Positions 45,401 through 55,340 of a stretch of DNA of 64,000 nucleotides are shown piece by piece. Source of the stretch: Saccopteryx bilineata (taxonomy: Eukaryota > Chordata > Mammalia > Chiroptera > Emballonuridae). Within the stretch, counting starts at the first letter, position 1. Each line of letters starts with the position of its first letter. Where the stretch lies: positions 277,712,482 to 277,776,481 of the forward strand of contig NC_089490.1 of NCBI RefSeq assembly GCF_036850765.1. The letters run 5' to 3'. The position numbers and the translations under genes are program-made. The notes under the pieces are model-generated. The model saw only the letters and a list, made by a program, of their open reading frames with translations, had not been told where the DNA came from and made no database searches.

Positions 45401-47141
45401 ACTTTTACATTTCCCCTATTAACTTCTTTTTTTCAATTATAGTTTACATTCATTATTTTGAATCAGTCCCCTGTTAACTTTAAGTCACATTTGCTTTATT
45501 CTTTCTGCATGATTGTGTGTATTATATATATTATATATAACATACATACACACATTGTCATTTTTTAAATCATTTCAGAAAACTTTGCAGAAATTATACT
45601 CCTAACTCCTCCTTATCTTACTTAATAGTTTTCTTAAAAGAACAAGAATATTCTGTATAGCTACATTACAGGCATCAAAATCAGTAAGTCAATATTAATA
45701 TATTTCAACTATTTTATCTACAGACCTTAAAATTTTGCCAGCTGTCGCCCTGGCTGGTTGGCTCAGTGGTAGAGTGTCGACCCAATGCATGGATGTCCTG
45801 GGTTTGATTCCCAACTAGGGCACACAGAAGAAGCACCCATCTGCTTCTCTACCCTTCCCCCTCTCCTTTCTCTCTATCTCTTTCTTTTCCTCCTGCAGCC
45901 AAGGCTCCACTGGAGCAAAGTTGGCCCAGGTGCTAAGGATGGCTCCATGGCTTCCACCTTAGGTGCTAGAATGGAATGGCACAGATGGGCAGAGCATCGC
46001 CTCCTGGTGGGCTTGCCAGGTGGATCCTGGTTGGGTGCACATGAGAGTCTGCCTCTCTGTGTCCCTGCTTCTCACTTTAGGAAAAAAAAAATTGCCAGCT
46101 GTCCCAATAGTATCCTTTACAGCACAAACATTCTTTTTCTGATCCAAGATGTAATTTAGATCCAGTGTTTTATTTGGTTGTTCTATTTTTTTGTCTTTTA
46201 TGACAAAATAGGTCTTCCTTCTTTTTATGCCTTTCATGACTTGGTGGTTTTTGAAAAGTAGAAGCAAGTGTTTTGTAGAATGCTCCTCAGTTTGGGTTTG
46301 TGCGATGGCTCCTCATGGTGAAATTGGTCATAATTTTGGCTGGAATATTAGAAATCTTACTGTTTCTTTCTCAGTACATCAAATCAGGATTCCTATACTA
46401 ATTCTCTGTCCCATTACCAGTGAAGGGACGTTCAAGGAAGTGGTTATGGTGAGATTGATGAGATTTTTTCACTATCAAGTCATAGATTTTCCTCATAATT
46501 AATAAGTATTTTATAGGTAAATACTTTGAGAATATATAAATATCTTGACATCATCAAACTCTCACCCATACATTTTAGCATTCCAATTGGCATTTTACAG
46601 TAAGGGAGAGCAGTCCCTTCTGCTTCAGTTGTTTATTCATCCATTTATTTGTGCTATAATATATTCATGGATTCTTAGTTTATTCAATGTGTTATAAGCT
46701 TATACCATCATTATTTATTTTGACAATCAAATTGTCTCAGATGTCTTCAGTGAACCACCTTCAAGCTGGCTCCTTCCTCCTTTTGACATGCCCTCATCAT
46801 TCTGTGAATATTTCCTTAATTTCTGGGACAACAAAATCTTCCAGGCTTAATTGGAACTCTCATTACCTAGACCCTAGAATCAGCTACTTCTATAAGAAAC
46901 CTTGGTTTATTTAAGTGAGAATAAATTTTAGAAAGCTACTATTGTGTGTTCAGTGCTGGTTTCTAGACTTTAAACCACGGGATCTAGGAGATGAGGAAAG
47001 CAATGAATATGTGTGCATACACACATACCTACACATTCTACTTCTAAGCACACACAATCTGCCATATAATATACTAAGAGGATCACAATGAGCACAATAT
47101 GTACCAATGTTCATATCTATTGAAAGGTTTATATTTTTTAT
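45401..47141 (-). mobile_element. ancient L1 3' region, minus strand, split by SINE
   Basis: T-rich text with several blocks known from old L1 3' ends: 'ttaaaattttgccagctgt' / 'cccaatagtatcctttacagc', 'ttttggctggaatattagaaatc', 'aataagtattttataggtaaatactttgag', 'catcaaactctcacccatac', 'ttttgacatgccctcatcattc' and 'tctgggacaacaaaatcttccaggc'. It is interrupted by the SINE at 45747-46091. The young L1 begins right after its end. Strand and limits are inferred from the T-rich composition. Confidence 0.6.
45747..46091 (+). mobile_element. tRNA-derived SINE, type B, full length
   Basis: The head is GCCCTGGCTGGTTGGCTCAG with B-box-like GGTTTGATTCC, followed by 'gggcacacagaagaagcacc', 'gggcagagcatcgcctcctgg' and an A-tail. 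The 12-bp duplication TTGCCAGCTGTC lies at 45735-45746 and 46092-46103. It is inserted in the old L1 3' region. The 124-codon frame over it is SINE-derived. Confidence 0.93.
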
Positions 47142-47154
47142 AAAAAATTGTTTA
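47142..47154 (+). repeat. L1 target-site duplication, left
   Basis: AAAAAATTGTTTA is identical to 54968-54980. Its TT/AAAA-like context is the usual L1 endonuclease target. Confidence 0.9.
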
Positions 47155-49572
47155 GGATGACATCAGAGTAATGGCGGGGTAGGAAGCGATATCGATAAAT
47201 CTCCCCCAAAACTCAACAAGATCTTCAACCAGAAACAGAAAAATCTATACTTGGAGCTTCCAGATGCTTCGCAATACACCCAAAGGTATGATTGAGTGAA
47301 AAATTGGCTAAATATATAACCAAACCCCGAAGGAAATAGGGAGCAAGAAATGCTCCGCCTTCCTCACTAACCTAAACAGGGCGGCTTTCTCTGGTAACTG
47401 TGAATATAGAAACTGAGGCGGGCAAAGGGGGTGAATAGATCCAGGCTGCTGCGGCACAAACGGCCGAACCAGGCTGTGGCATGGAGATCAAAGCCGAGGA
47501 AAATCTGATCCTGTGGCAACCCGGGCAATACAAGCTAACAGTTGCGCCAAACCCAAACAAAGAAACACAAGCGGAGCGGCCATTTTACCCGGTCTCCTGG
47601 TCGGTGCGCAGTTAGTGGGCGAGAATTTCTTCCTAGGCCCCGAGAGTGGGTGCCCGTGTTGCCCCACGGAGAGGCAGGGACAGAGGCCTTTCTGTGGGCC
47701 GAGGGCAGAGTCTCTGGGCAGCCCCAGCGCCCTGGGAAAGCCACACATGGGAGGGAGTGAGAACTAATTCCAACGGTGGAGATTTTCCGTGCTGGAGGGT
47801 ATTTCACTCAGAGGGAAACGTGGCCGGCCTCATATCCTGGTTTGCGCGCGCAGATAAGGAGTGAGCAATTCCTCCGAGTGCCTCGGCAGTGCGCGCCCGT
47901 GTTATCGCACAGAGGGGCAGAGTCAGGGGCCTTTGTGTGGGCCAAAGCGGAATCTCGAGCCGCCCCAGCGCCTTGCAAAAGCCGCGCACGGGGACGGAGC
48001 GAGACTCAATTCCAACGCTACAACTTTTCCCTGCGGTTGGGGGTTTCACTCAGAGCGTGAGACTGCTGGCCGGATATCCTGGTCGCAGACAGTGAGTGAG
48101 AGTTTCCTCCAAGCGCCCCGGAAGTGGGCGCCCGCTTGTGTTACCGGACAGAGTGGCAGAGCCAGAGGTCTTTGAGTGGGCGGAAAGCCCGCCTGATTAT
48201 GCTAGCAGCTCTGACTGACTGAGCCTTACCCAGAGCCCTGTGCTGAGTGGAAATAGAGTGGGGAGTTGCCAGCTCTTTGAGCCTCTTACTATCCAGGCAG
48301 AGGCAGCAGCAACCCCATAGCTGGATTATCAGGCTACTAATTGAGGAAGGAAAGACTAGGAGAAAGGCTCCAGGAACACGGACACTCTCACTGTCGGAGC
48401 CTATAAATGCTAATGAGCTTTGACTCCAACGAGACTAAAGCACAATACATGACATTGCCATAGAGACTTATCAACTGCAAACCTCTACCTGAGCGTGCCA
48501 AAGGGGCAGAACCCGGGGTACAGAGTCACTGACCAGGAAGAGGGAGAGAAAAGAAAAAGCAAGAAGATAACCTCTCAAAATCAAGAATAATCTGCAGACT
48601 TTATAACCTATCCCATTTTATTATATTTGTTCGTTTGTTTCTCTTATCTTCATTCTTGATACTTTTTTTTCCTCCTCCAATTTGGCCGATTAACTCTCTA
48701 CCGGTCTTACTCTCTCCTCTCCTTGAACTACACTACCCATAAGTGTTACATCTCCCATTATCTTTTCGCTTCTCTTCCTTTCTCTCTATGAGGGTTGCAC
48801 TCCAAAACCCTTAACTCTCTCTCTCTCTCTCTCCTTTCTTTTTTCTTCTTTTAGTGGTTCCCTCTTTTTTTCTCTCTCTTTCTTTTCTCCCTCTATATTA
48901 GTTTCTTCCTTTCTCCTTTACATCTCCTCTCATTCAAACCTCAATAACAAACAAATTATCTTATCTGGGACTCAAACCTATGTTTGTGGCATTTTGGGGG
49001 GTTTTTACTTCACCTTTTTAACTCACTAGCAGTGCTCCCATCCCTGGCTCTCCATATTATCTAGTTCTTGTTCCACTAAATACAATAGTAATTTTTTAAT
49101 TTGTCCCCCCATTTTTCCGTTTTCCTCTTATTCCTCTCATCATAACTCTTAGACAACCAACACCTAAAAGCAAATCATTTTATTCTTGACCCAAATTTTT
49201 TCCTTATTTGCTTTTTCTGGGTCCATACGCTCTTTTTTTTCTTTTTCCTTTTTTAATTTCCTTTTTTTTTTCTTTTTTTGCCCCTTTATTACTTTTCCCC
49301 AATTCAGGCCCTCCATCACAGGCATTGTTTGTTATAATTCACAGTCCACCACAAGATTTTCTCAAGAAAGAGGGGAGAGGAGAGGATAGGAAAAAAGGAG
49401 GGGGGGGAATAATATCCTTTTTTTTTAATTTTTATTTTATTTTATTTTTCTTTATTTCATTATTAATTTTTTTTTAAAAAAACAACTCTTTTCGATTTTT
49501 AATTTTTTTTATTTTTTTAACTTTTTATTCTTTATTAAATCTCATTAATACTATCAACAAAACCACCCTCAG
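47155..49572 (+). promoter_or_regulatory. L1 5' UTR / internal promoter
   Basis: The first 30 bp hold a CRE-like TGACATCA (47158-47165) and ATGGCGG (47171-47177), similar to the YY1 site that sets the start point in other L1s. The region 47350-48190 is CpG-rich and includes tandem monomers. 48600-49560 is strongly C/T- then T-rich with long poly-pyrimidine runs. Small frames in the GC-rich part (60-104 codons, several overlapping on both strands) are incidental. Confidence 0.85.
47596..48190 (+). repeat. tandem promoter monomers in the L1 5' UTR
   Basis: Three diverged units start at CCTGGT: 47596-47835 (240 bp), 47836-48077 (242 bp) and a partial 48078-48190. Shared landmarks are 'gcccgtgtt', 'cagaggcctttgtgtggg', 'gccccagcgcc', 'aattccaacg' and 'tttcactcagag'. 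This resembles the monomeric promoter layout of rodent L1s. Confidence 0.85.
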
Positions 49573-50567
49573 ATGCCATTAAGGAAGAGAAAATCGAATA
49601 TCATGGATACAAAAGAAAGAGAGGTAACACAGCTAGATGAGGAAAAATCTATGGAGAAAAAATTTAATATATTGGAAACCTTGGAGCTAAATGACAGAGA
49701 ATTCAAGATAGAAATCCTAAAAATCCTCCGAGATATACAAGAAAACACAGAAAGGCAATTTAGGGAGCTCAGAAAACAACTCAATGAACACAAAGAATAT
49801 ATGTCCAAAGAAATTGAAACTATAAAAACAAATCAAACAGAGATGAAAAAATTAATTCACGAGCTGAAAAATGAAGTAACAAGCTTAGCTAATAGAACAG
49901 GTCAGATAGAAAGTAGGATTAGTGAAATACAAGACAAGCAACTTGAGGCACAACAGAGGAAGAAGAAAGAGACTCAAAAATTAAAAAAAATGAGATAGCC
50001 CTACAAGAATTATCTGACTCCATCAAAAAGAATAACGTAAGAATAATAGGTATATCAGAGGGAGAAGAGAGAGAAAATGGAATGGAGAACATACTCAAAC
50101 AAATAATAGATGAGAACTTCCCAAGCCTGTGGAAAGAACTAAAGCCTCAAATTCAAGAAGCAAACAGAACACCGAGTTTTCTTAACCCCAACAAACCTAC
50201 TCCAAGGCATATCATAATGAAATTGACACAAACCAACAGCAAAGAAGAAATTCTCAAGGCAGCCAGGGAAAAGAAGAAAACAACATATAAAGGAAGGCCC
50301 ATTAGATTATCATCAGATTTCTCAGCAGAAACTCTACAAGCTAGAAGAGAGTGGACCCCAATATTTAAAGTCCTGAAAGAGAGGAACTTTCAGCCATGAA
50401 TACTATACCCATCAAAGCTATCCTTCAAATATGAAGGAGAAATAAAAACATTCACAGATACAGAAAAGATGAGGGAATTTATGATCAGAAAACCCCCACT
50501 CCAGGAATTACTAAAGGGGGTTCTCCAATCAGATACAAAGAACAAAAAAAAACAGAGCCACAAGTAA
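49573..50567 (+). pseudogene. L1 ORF1: L1 ORF1 (RNA-binding chaperone), two lesions
   Basis: Starts ATGCCATTAAGG at 49573. Residues 1-140 form a Lys/Glu-rich coiled coil (heptad-like 'LRKQLNEHKEY', 'LKNEVTSLANR'). The frame shifts by one base in an A8 run at 49983-49990, then continues through NEIALQEL, VRIIGISEGEE (RRM part) and the C-terminal domain with LSSDFSAETLQARREW (about 50310-50355). A TGA at 50397 replaces an expected Arg codon (probably CGA to TGA), after which the frame stays open through LSFKYEGEIKTF and REFMIRKPPLQELL to TAA at 50565. ORF1p trimers coat L1 RNA and are needed for retrotransposition. Full length would be about 331 residues, close to the mammalian norm. Confidence 0.93.
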
Positions 50568-50893
50568 AAGCTCCAAGAAGAACACAATAAAACCAAATTT
50601 AAACTGTGACAACAACAAAAAGAAAGAGGGGGAGAAGATGGAGATTAACAGTAGCAAAGGACGATGGAGTGCAAAAGTACTCACAAAATAGTTTGCTACA
50701 ATGAACAGGGTAGGGACCCTTTCCATTACTCAAAGGTAACCACCATTGAAAAAACCACCACAGAAGCACATGAGATAAAAAAGATAGCAACAGAGGAAAG
50801 ATGTATGGAATACAACCAAACAAAAACAAAAGATAGAAAAATGAAAGAGAAGGATCAAACAAGACACAAAACTAACAGAAAGCAAGATATAAA

Positions 50894-53800
50894 ATGGCAA
50901 TAGGGAACTCACAAGTATCAATAATTACACTAAATGTAAACGGATTAAACTCACCAATAAAAAGGCACAGAGTAGCAGAATGGATTAAAAAAGAAAATCC
51001 AACTGTATGCTGCCTATAGGAAACTCATCTAAGTAACAAGGATAAAAACAAATTCAAAGTGAAAGGCTGGAAAACAATACTCCAAGCAAATAACATCCAA
51101 AAAAAAGCAGGTGTAGCAATACTCATATCGGATAATGCTGACTACAAGACAGGAAAAGTACTCAGAGACAAAAATGGCCATTTCATAATGGCTAAGGGGA
51201 CACTGAATCAAGAAGACATAACAATTCTTAATATATATGCACCAAACCAAGGAGCACCAAAATATATAAGTCAGCTACTTATCGATCTTAAAACAAAAAC
51301 TGACAAAAATACAATCATACTTGGAGACCTCAATACACCGCTGACGGCTCTAGATTGGTCATCCAAACAGAGAATCAACAAAGACATAGTGGCCTTAAAC
51401 AAAACACTAGAGCACCTGGATATGATAGACATCTACAGGACATTTCATCCCAAAGTGACTGAGTATACATTTTTCTCCAGTGTACATGGATCATTCTCAA
51501 GAATTGACCATATGTTGGGCCACAAAACAACATCAGCAAATTCAGAAAAATTGAAGTAGTGCCAAGCATATTTTCTGATCATAAAGCCTTGAAACTAGAA
51601 TTCAACTGCAAAAAAGAGGAAAAAAATCCCACAAAAATGTGGAAACTAAACAACATACTTTTAAAAAATGAATGGGTCAAAGAAGAAATAAGTGCAGAGA
51701 TCAAAAGATATATACAGACTAATGAAAATGACAATACGACATATCAGAATCTATGGGATGCAGCAAAAGCAGTATTAAGAGGAAAGTTCATATCACTTCA
51801 GGCCTATATGAACAAACAAGAGAGAGCCGAAGTAAACCACTTAACTTCACACCTTAAGGAACTAGAAAAAGAAGAACAAAGACAACCCAAAACCAGCCGA
51901 AGAAAGGAGATAATAAAAATCAGAGCAGAAATAAATGAATTAGAGAACAGAAAAAGTATAGAAAAAATTAATAGAACAAGGAGCTGGTTCTTTGAAAAGA
52001 TCAACAAAATTGACAAACCCTTGGCAAGACTTACCAAGGAAAAAAGAGAAAGAACTCATATAAACAAAATTTAAAATGAAAGAGGAGAAATCACCACGGA
52101 CACCGTAGATATACAAAGAATTATTGTAGAATACTATGAAAAACTTTATGCCACTAAATTCAACAACCTAGAAGAAATGGATAAATTCCTAGAAAAATAC
52201 AAACTTCCTAGACTGAGTCAAGAAGAAGCAGAAAGCCTAAACAGACCTATCAGTAGAGAAGAAATAGAAAAAACCATTAAAAACCTCCCCAAAAATAAAA
52301 GTCCAGGCCCTGACGGCTATACCAGCGAATTTTATCAAACATTCAAAGAACACTTGGTTCCTATTCTACTCAAAGTCTTCCAAAAAATTGAAGAAGAAGC
52401 AATACTTCCAAACACATTTTATGAGGTCAACATAACCCTCATACCAAAACCAGGCAAGGATGGCACAAAAAAAGAAAACTACAGACCAATATCTCTAATG
52501 AATACAGATGCTAAAATACTAAACAAAATACTAGCAAATCGAATACAACAACATATTAAAAAAAATACATCATGATCAAGTGGGATTCATCCCAGAATCT
52601 CAAGGATGGTTCAACATACGTAAAACGGTTAATGTAATACACCATATCAACAAAACAAAGAACAAAAACCACATATCTTATCAATAGACGCGGAAAAGGC
52701 TTTCGATAAAATACAACACAATTTTATGTTTAAGACTCTCAACAAAATGGGTATAGAAGGAAAATATCTCAACATGATAAAGGCCATATATGATAAACCA
52801 TCAGCTAACATCATATTAAATGGCACTAAACTGAAGGCTTTCCCCCTTAAATCAGGAACAAGACAGGGTTGTCCACTCTCTCCACTCTTATTTAATGTGG
52901 TACTAGAGGGTCTAGCCAGAGCAATCAGACAAGACAAAGAAATAAAAGGCATCCATATCGGAAAAGAAGAAGTAAAGGTATCACTTTTTGCAGATGATAT
53001 GATCCTATACATCGAAAACCCCAAAGAATCCACAAAAAGACTACTAGAAACAATAAGCCAATACAGTAAGGTCGCAGGATACAAAACATACAGAAGTCAA
53101 TAGCCTTTCTATATGCCAACAATGAAACAACTGAGAACGAACTCAAAAGAATAATCCCCTTCACGATTGCAACAAAAAAAATAAAATACTTAGGAATAAA
53201 CATAACAAAGAATGTAAAGGACTTATATAATGAAAACTATAAACCATTGTTAAGGGAAATCGAAAAAGATATAATGAGATGGAAGAATATACCTTGTTCT
53301 TGGCTAGGAAGAATAAATATAATCAAGATGGCTATATTACCCAAAGCAATATACAAATTTAATGCAATTCCCATCAAACTTCCAATGACATTTTTTAAAG
53401 AAATAGAGCAAAAAATCATCAGATTTATATGGAACTATAAAAAACCCCGAATAGCCAAAGCAATCCTAAAGAAAAAGAATGAAGCTGGGGGCATAACAAT
53501 ACTTGACTTCAAACTCTATTATAGGGCCACGACAATCAAAACAGCATGGTATTGGCAGAAAAATAGACACTCAGACCAATGGAACAGAATAGAAAGTCCA
53601 GAAATAAAACCACATATATATAGTCAAATAATTTTTGATAAAGGGGCCAACAACACACAATGGAGAAAAGAAAGCCTCTTCAATAAATGGTGCTGGGAAA
53701 ACTGGAAAGCCACATGCAAAAGAATGAAACTGGACTACAGTCTCTCCCCCTGTACAAAAATTAACTCAAAATGGATCAAAGATCTAAACATAAGACCTGA

Positions 53801-54713
53801 AACAATTAAGTACATAGAAGAAGACATAGGTACTAAAATCATGGACCTGGGTTTTAAAGAGCATTTTATGAATTTGACTCCAATGGCAAGAGAAGTGAAG
53901 GCAAAAATTAATGAATGGGACTACATTAGACTAAGAAGTTTTTGCTCAGCAAGAGAAACTGATAACAAAATAAACAGAAAGCCAACTAAATGGGAAATGA
54001 TATTTTCAAACAACAGCTCAGATAAGGGCCTAATATCCAAAATATACAAAGAACTCATAAAACTCAACAACAAACAAACAAACAATCCAATAAAAAAATG
54101 GGAAGAGGATATGAATAGACACTTCTCCCAGGAAGAAATACAAATGGCCAACAGATATATGAAAAGATGCTCATCTTCTTTAGCTATTAGAGAAATGCAA
54201 ATCAAAACGGCAATGAGATACCACCTCACACCTGTTCGATTACCTGTTATTAGCAAGTCAGGTAATAGCAAATGTTGGAGAGGCTGTGGAGAAAAAGGAA
54301 CCCTCATACACTGTTGGTGGGAATGTAAAGTAGTACAACCATTATGGAAGAAAGTATGGTGGTTCCTCAAAAAACTGAAAATAGAACTACCTTATGACCC
54401 AGCAATCCCTCTACTGGGTATTTATCCCAAAAACTCAGAAACATTGATACGTAAAGACACATGCAGCCCCATGTTTATTGCAGCATTGTTCACAGTGGCC
54501 AGGACATGGAAACAACCAAAAAGCCCATCAATAGATGACTGGATAAAGAAGATGTGGCACATATACACTATGGAATACTACTCAGCCATAAGAAATGATG
54601 ACATCGGAACATTTACAGCAAAATGGTGGGATCTTGATAACATGATACGAAGCGAAATAAGTAAATCAGAAAAAAACAGGAACTGTATTATTCCATACAT
54701 AGGTGGGACATAA
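50894..54713 (+). pseudogene. L1 ORF2: L1 ORF2 (endonuclease and reverse transcriptase), several lesions
   Basis: Starts ATGGCAATAGGG at 50894. The apurinic-type endonuclease domain has LNVNGLN, then CCL-stop-ETH, where a TAG (51017) replaces Gln right before the catalytic Glu; it continues with [15 protein letters not shown] and FSDH. The reverse transcriptase has [51 protein letters not shown] and FADD (52987-52998). The C-terminal Cys motif [18 protein letters not shown] (from 54273) is present. Lesions: TAG 51017, frameshift about 51525-51540, TAA 52072, frameshift about 52562 (A7), compensating shift about 52676, shift about 53088; the last 488 codons (53247-54713) are open. About 1273 codons if read through, as in human L1. 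The protein performs target-primed reverse transcription. Confidence 0.95.
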
Positions 54714-54967
54714 TAGTGAAACTAAGAGACATTGATAAGAGTGTGGTGGTTACGGGGGGGAGGGGGGAATGGGAGAGGGATAGGGGGTGGGGAGGGGCAC
54801 AAAGAAAACAAGATAGAAGGTGACAGAGGACAATCTGACTTTGGGTGGTGGGTATGCAACATAATTGAACGACAAGATAACCTGGACTTGTTATCTTTGA
54901 ATATATGTATCCTGATTTATTGATGTCACCCCATTAAAAAAATAAAATTATTAAAAAAAAAAAAGAA
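54714..54967 (+). other. L1 3' UTR with G-rich tract and poly(A)
   Basis: Holds a G-rich stretch at 54754-54798 with many G-runs (possible quadruplex), then AATAAA at 54941-54946 and an impure A-tail to 54967. G-rich 3' UTR tracts are a recurring L1 feature. Confidence 0.85.
54754..54798 (+). repeat. G-rich tract, quadruplex candidate
   Basis: Contains G7, G6, G3, G3, G5, G4 and G4 runs separated by 1-5 bases on the plus strand, more than enough for a four-run quadruplex. It lies in the L1 3' UTR. Confidence 0.85.
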
Positions 54968-54980
54968 AAAAAATTGTTTA
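54968..54980 (+). repeat. L1 target-site duplication, right
   Basis: AAAAAATTGTTTA, identical to 47142-47154. Confidence 0.9.
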
Positions 54981-55235
54981 AAAGTCAGAGTTTTAAAATG
55001 GTATTTTGTTTAAACTGCAGATCATTCTGAGTCATTAATAACACAATAAAATTTTACCAACCAATCAATTCATTTAAAGACTTTAGTCATATACTAAATT
55101 GCAGTGGATAAACATTTATTGCCCAGTGTGATGAAAAAATAGGGATAATAATGTATTATTTATTATTATTCCATTAAAAGAAAACATAAGTCATTAACAG
55201 TTGTTTAGAAAGCACTGTGCCTTATCTCTTATCCG
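54981..55235. other. unannotated AT-rich DNA
   Basis: Flank of the young L1. Nothing is recognised. Confidence 0.5.
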
Positions 55236-55237
55236 TG

Positions 55238-55340
55238 CCTTACTTTATATAATTTTAGCAATGACAGTATGGGAAAGGTAGTGTTCTGTGGCCATTTCAC
55301 AGATAGGGACACCCACCAGTGCTGGGAGTCATGGAGCTAC
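55238..55340 (+). repeat. MIR SINE fragment
   Basis: 'aaggtagtgttctgtggccatttcacagatagggacac' loosely parallels the MIR 'tattatccccattttacagatgagg' core. It is diverged. Confidence 0.45.

Larger units (their letters stand above)
47155..54967 (+). mobile_element. L1: near-full-length LINE-1 retrotransposon
   Basis: The 7.8-kb element has a complete layout: 5' UTR from GGATGACATCAGAG (47155), three promoter monomers, a long pyrimidine-rich part, ORF1 (49573-50567), a short spacer, ORF2 (50894-54713), a G-rich 3' UTR, AATAAA (54941) and an A-rich tail, all between 13-bp duplications. It is not 5'-truncated, which is the minority state for L1. Both ORFs carry a small number of stops and frameshifts, several in A-runs or at CpG-derived TGA, so this copy is dead as assembled but quite recent. 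ORF1 and ORF2 lengths (about 331 and 1273 codons if read through) match the family. Confidence 0.97.

Noticed and set aside
47488..48175. Cluster of GC-rich overlapping frames on both strands
   Set aside because: They fall in the CpG-rich monomers of the L1 5' UTR and show no conserved protein.
53921..54370. 149-codon minus-strand frame
   Set aside because: Antisense shadow of the open 3' part of L1 ORF2.
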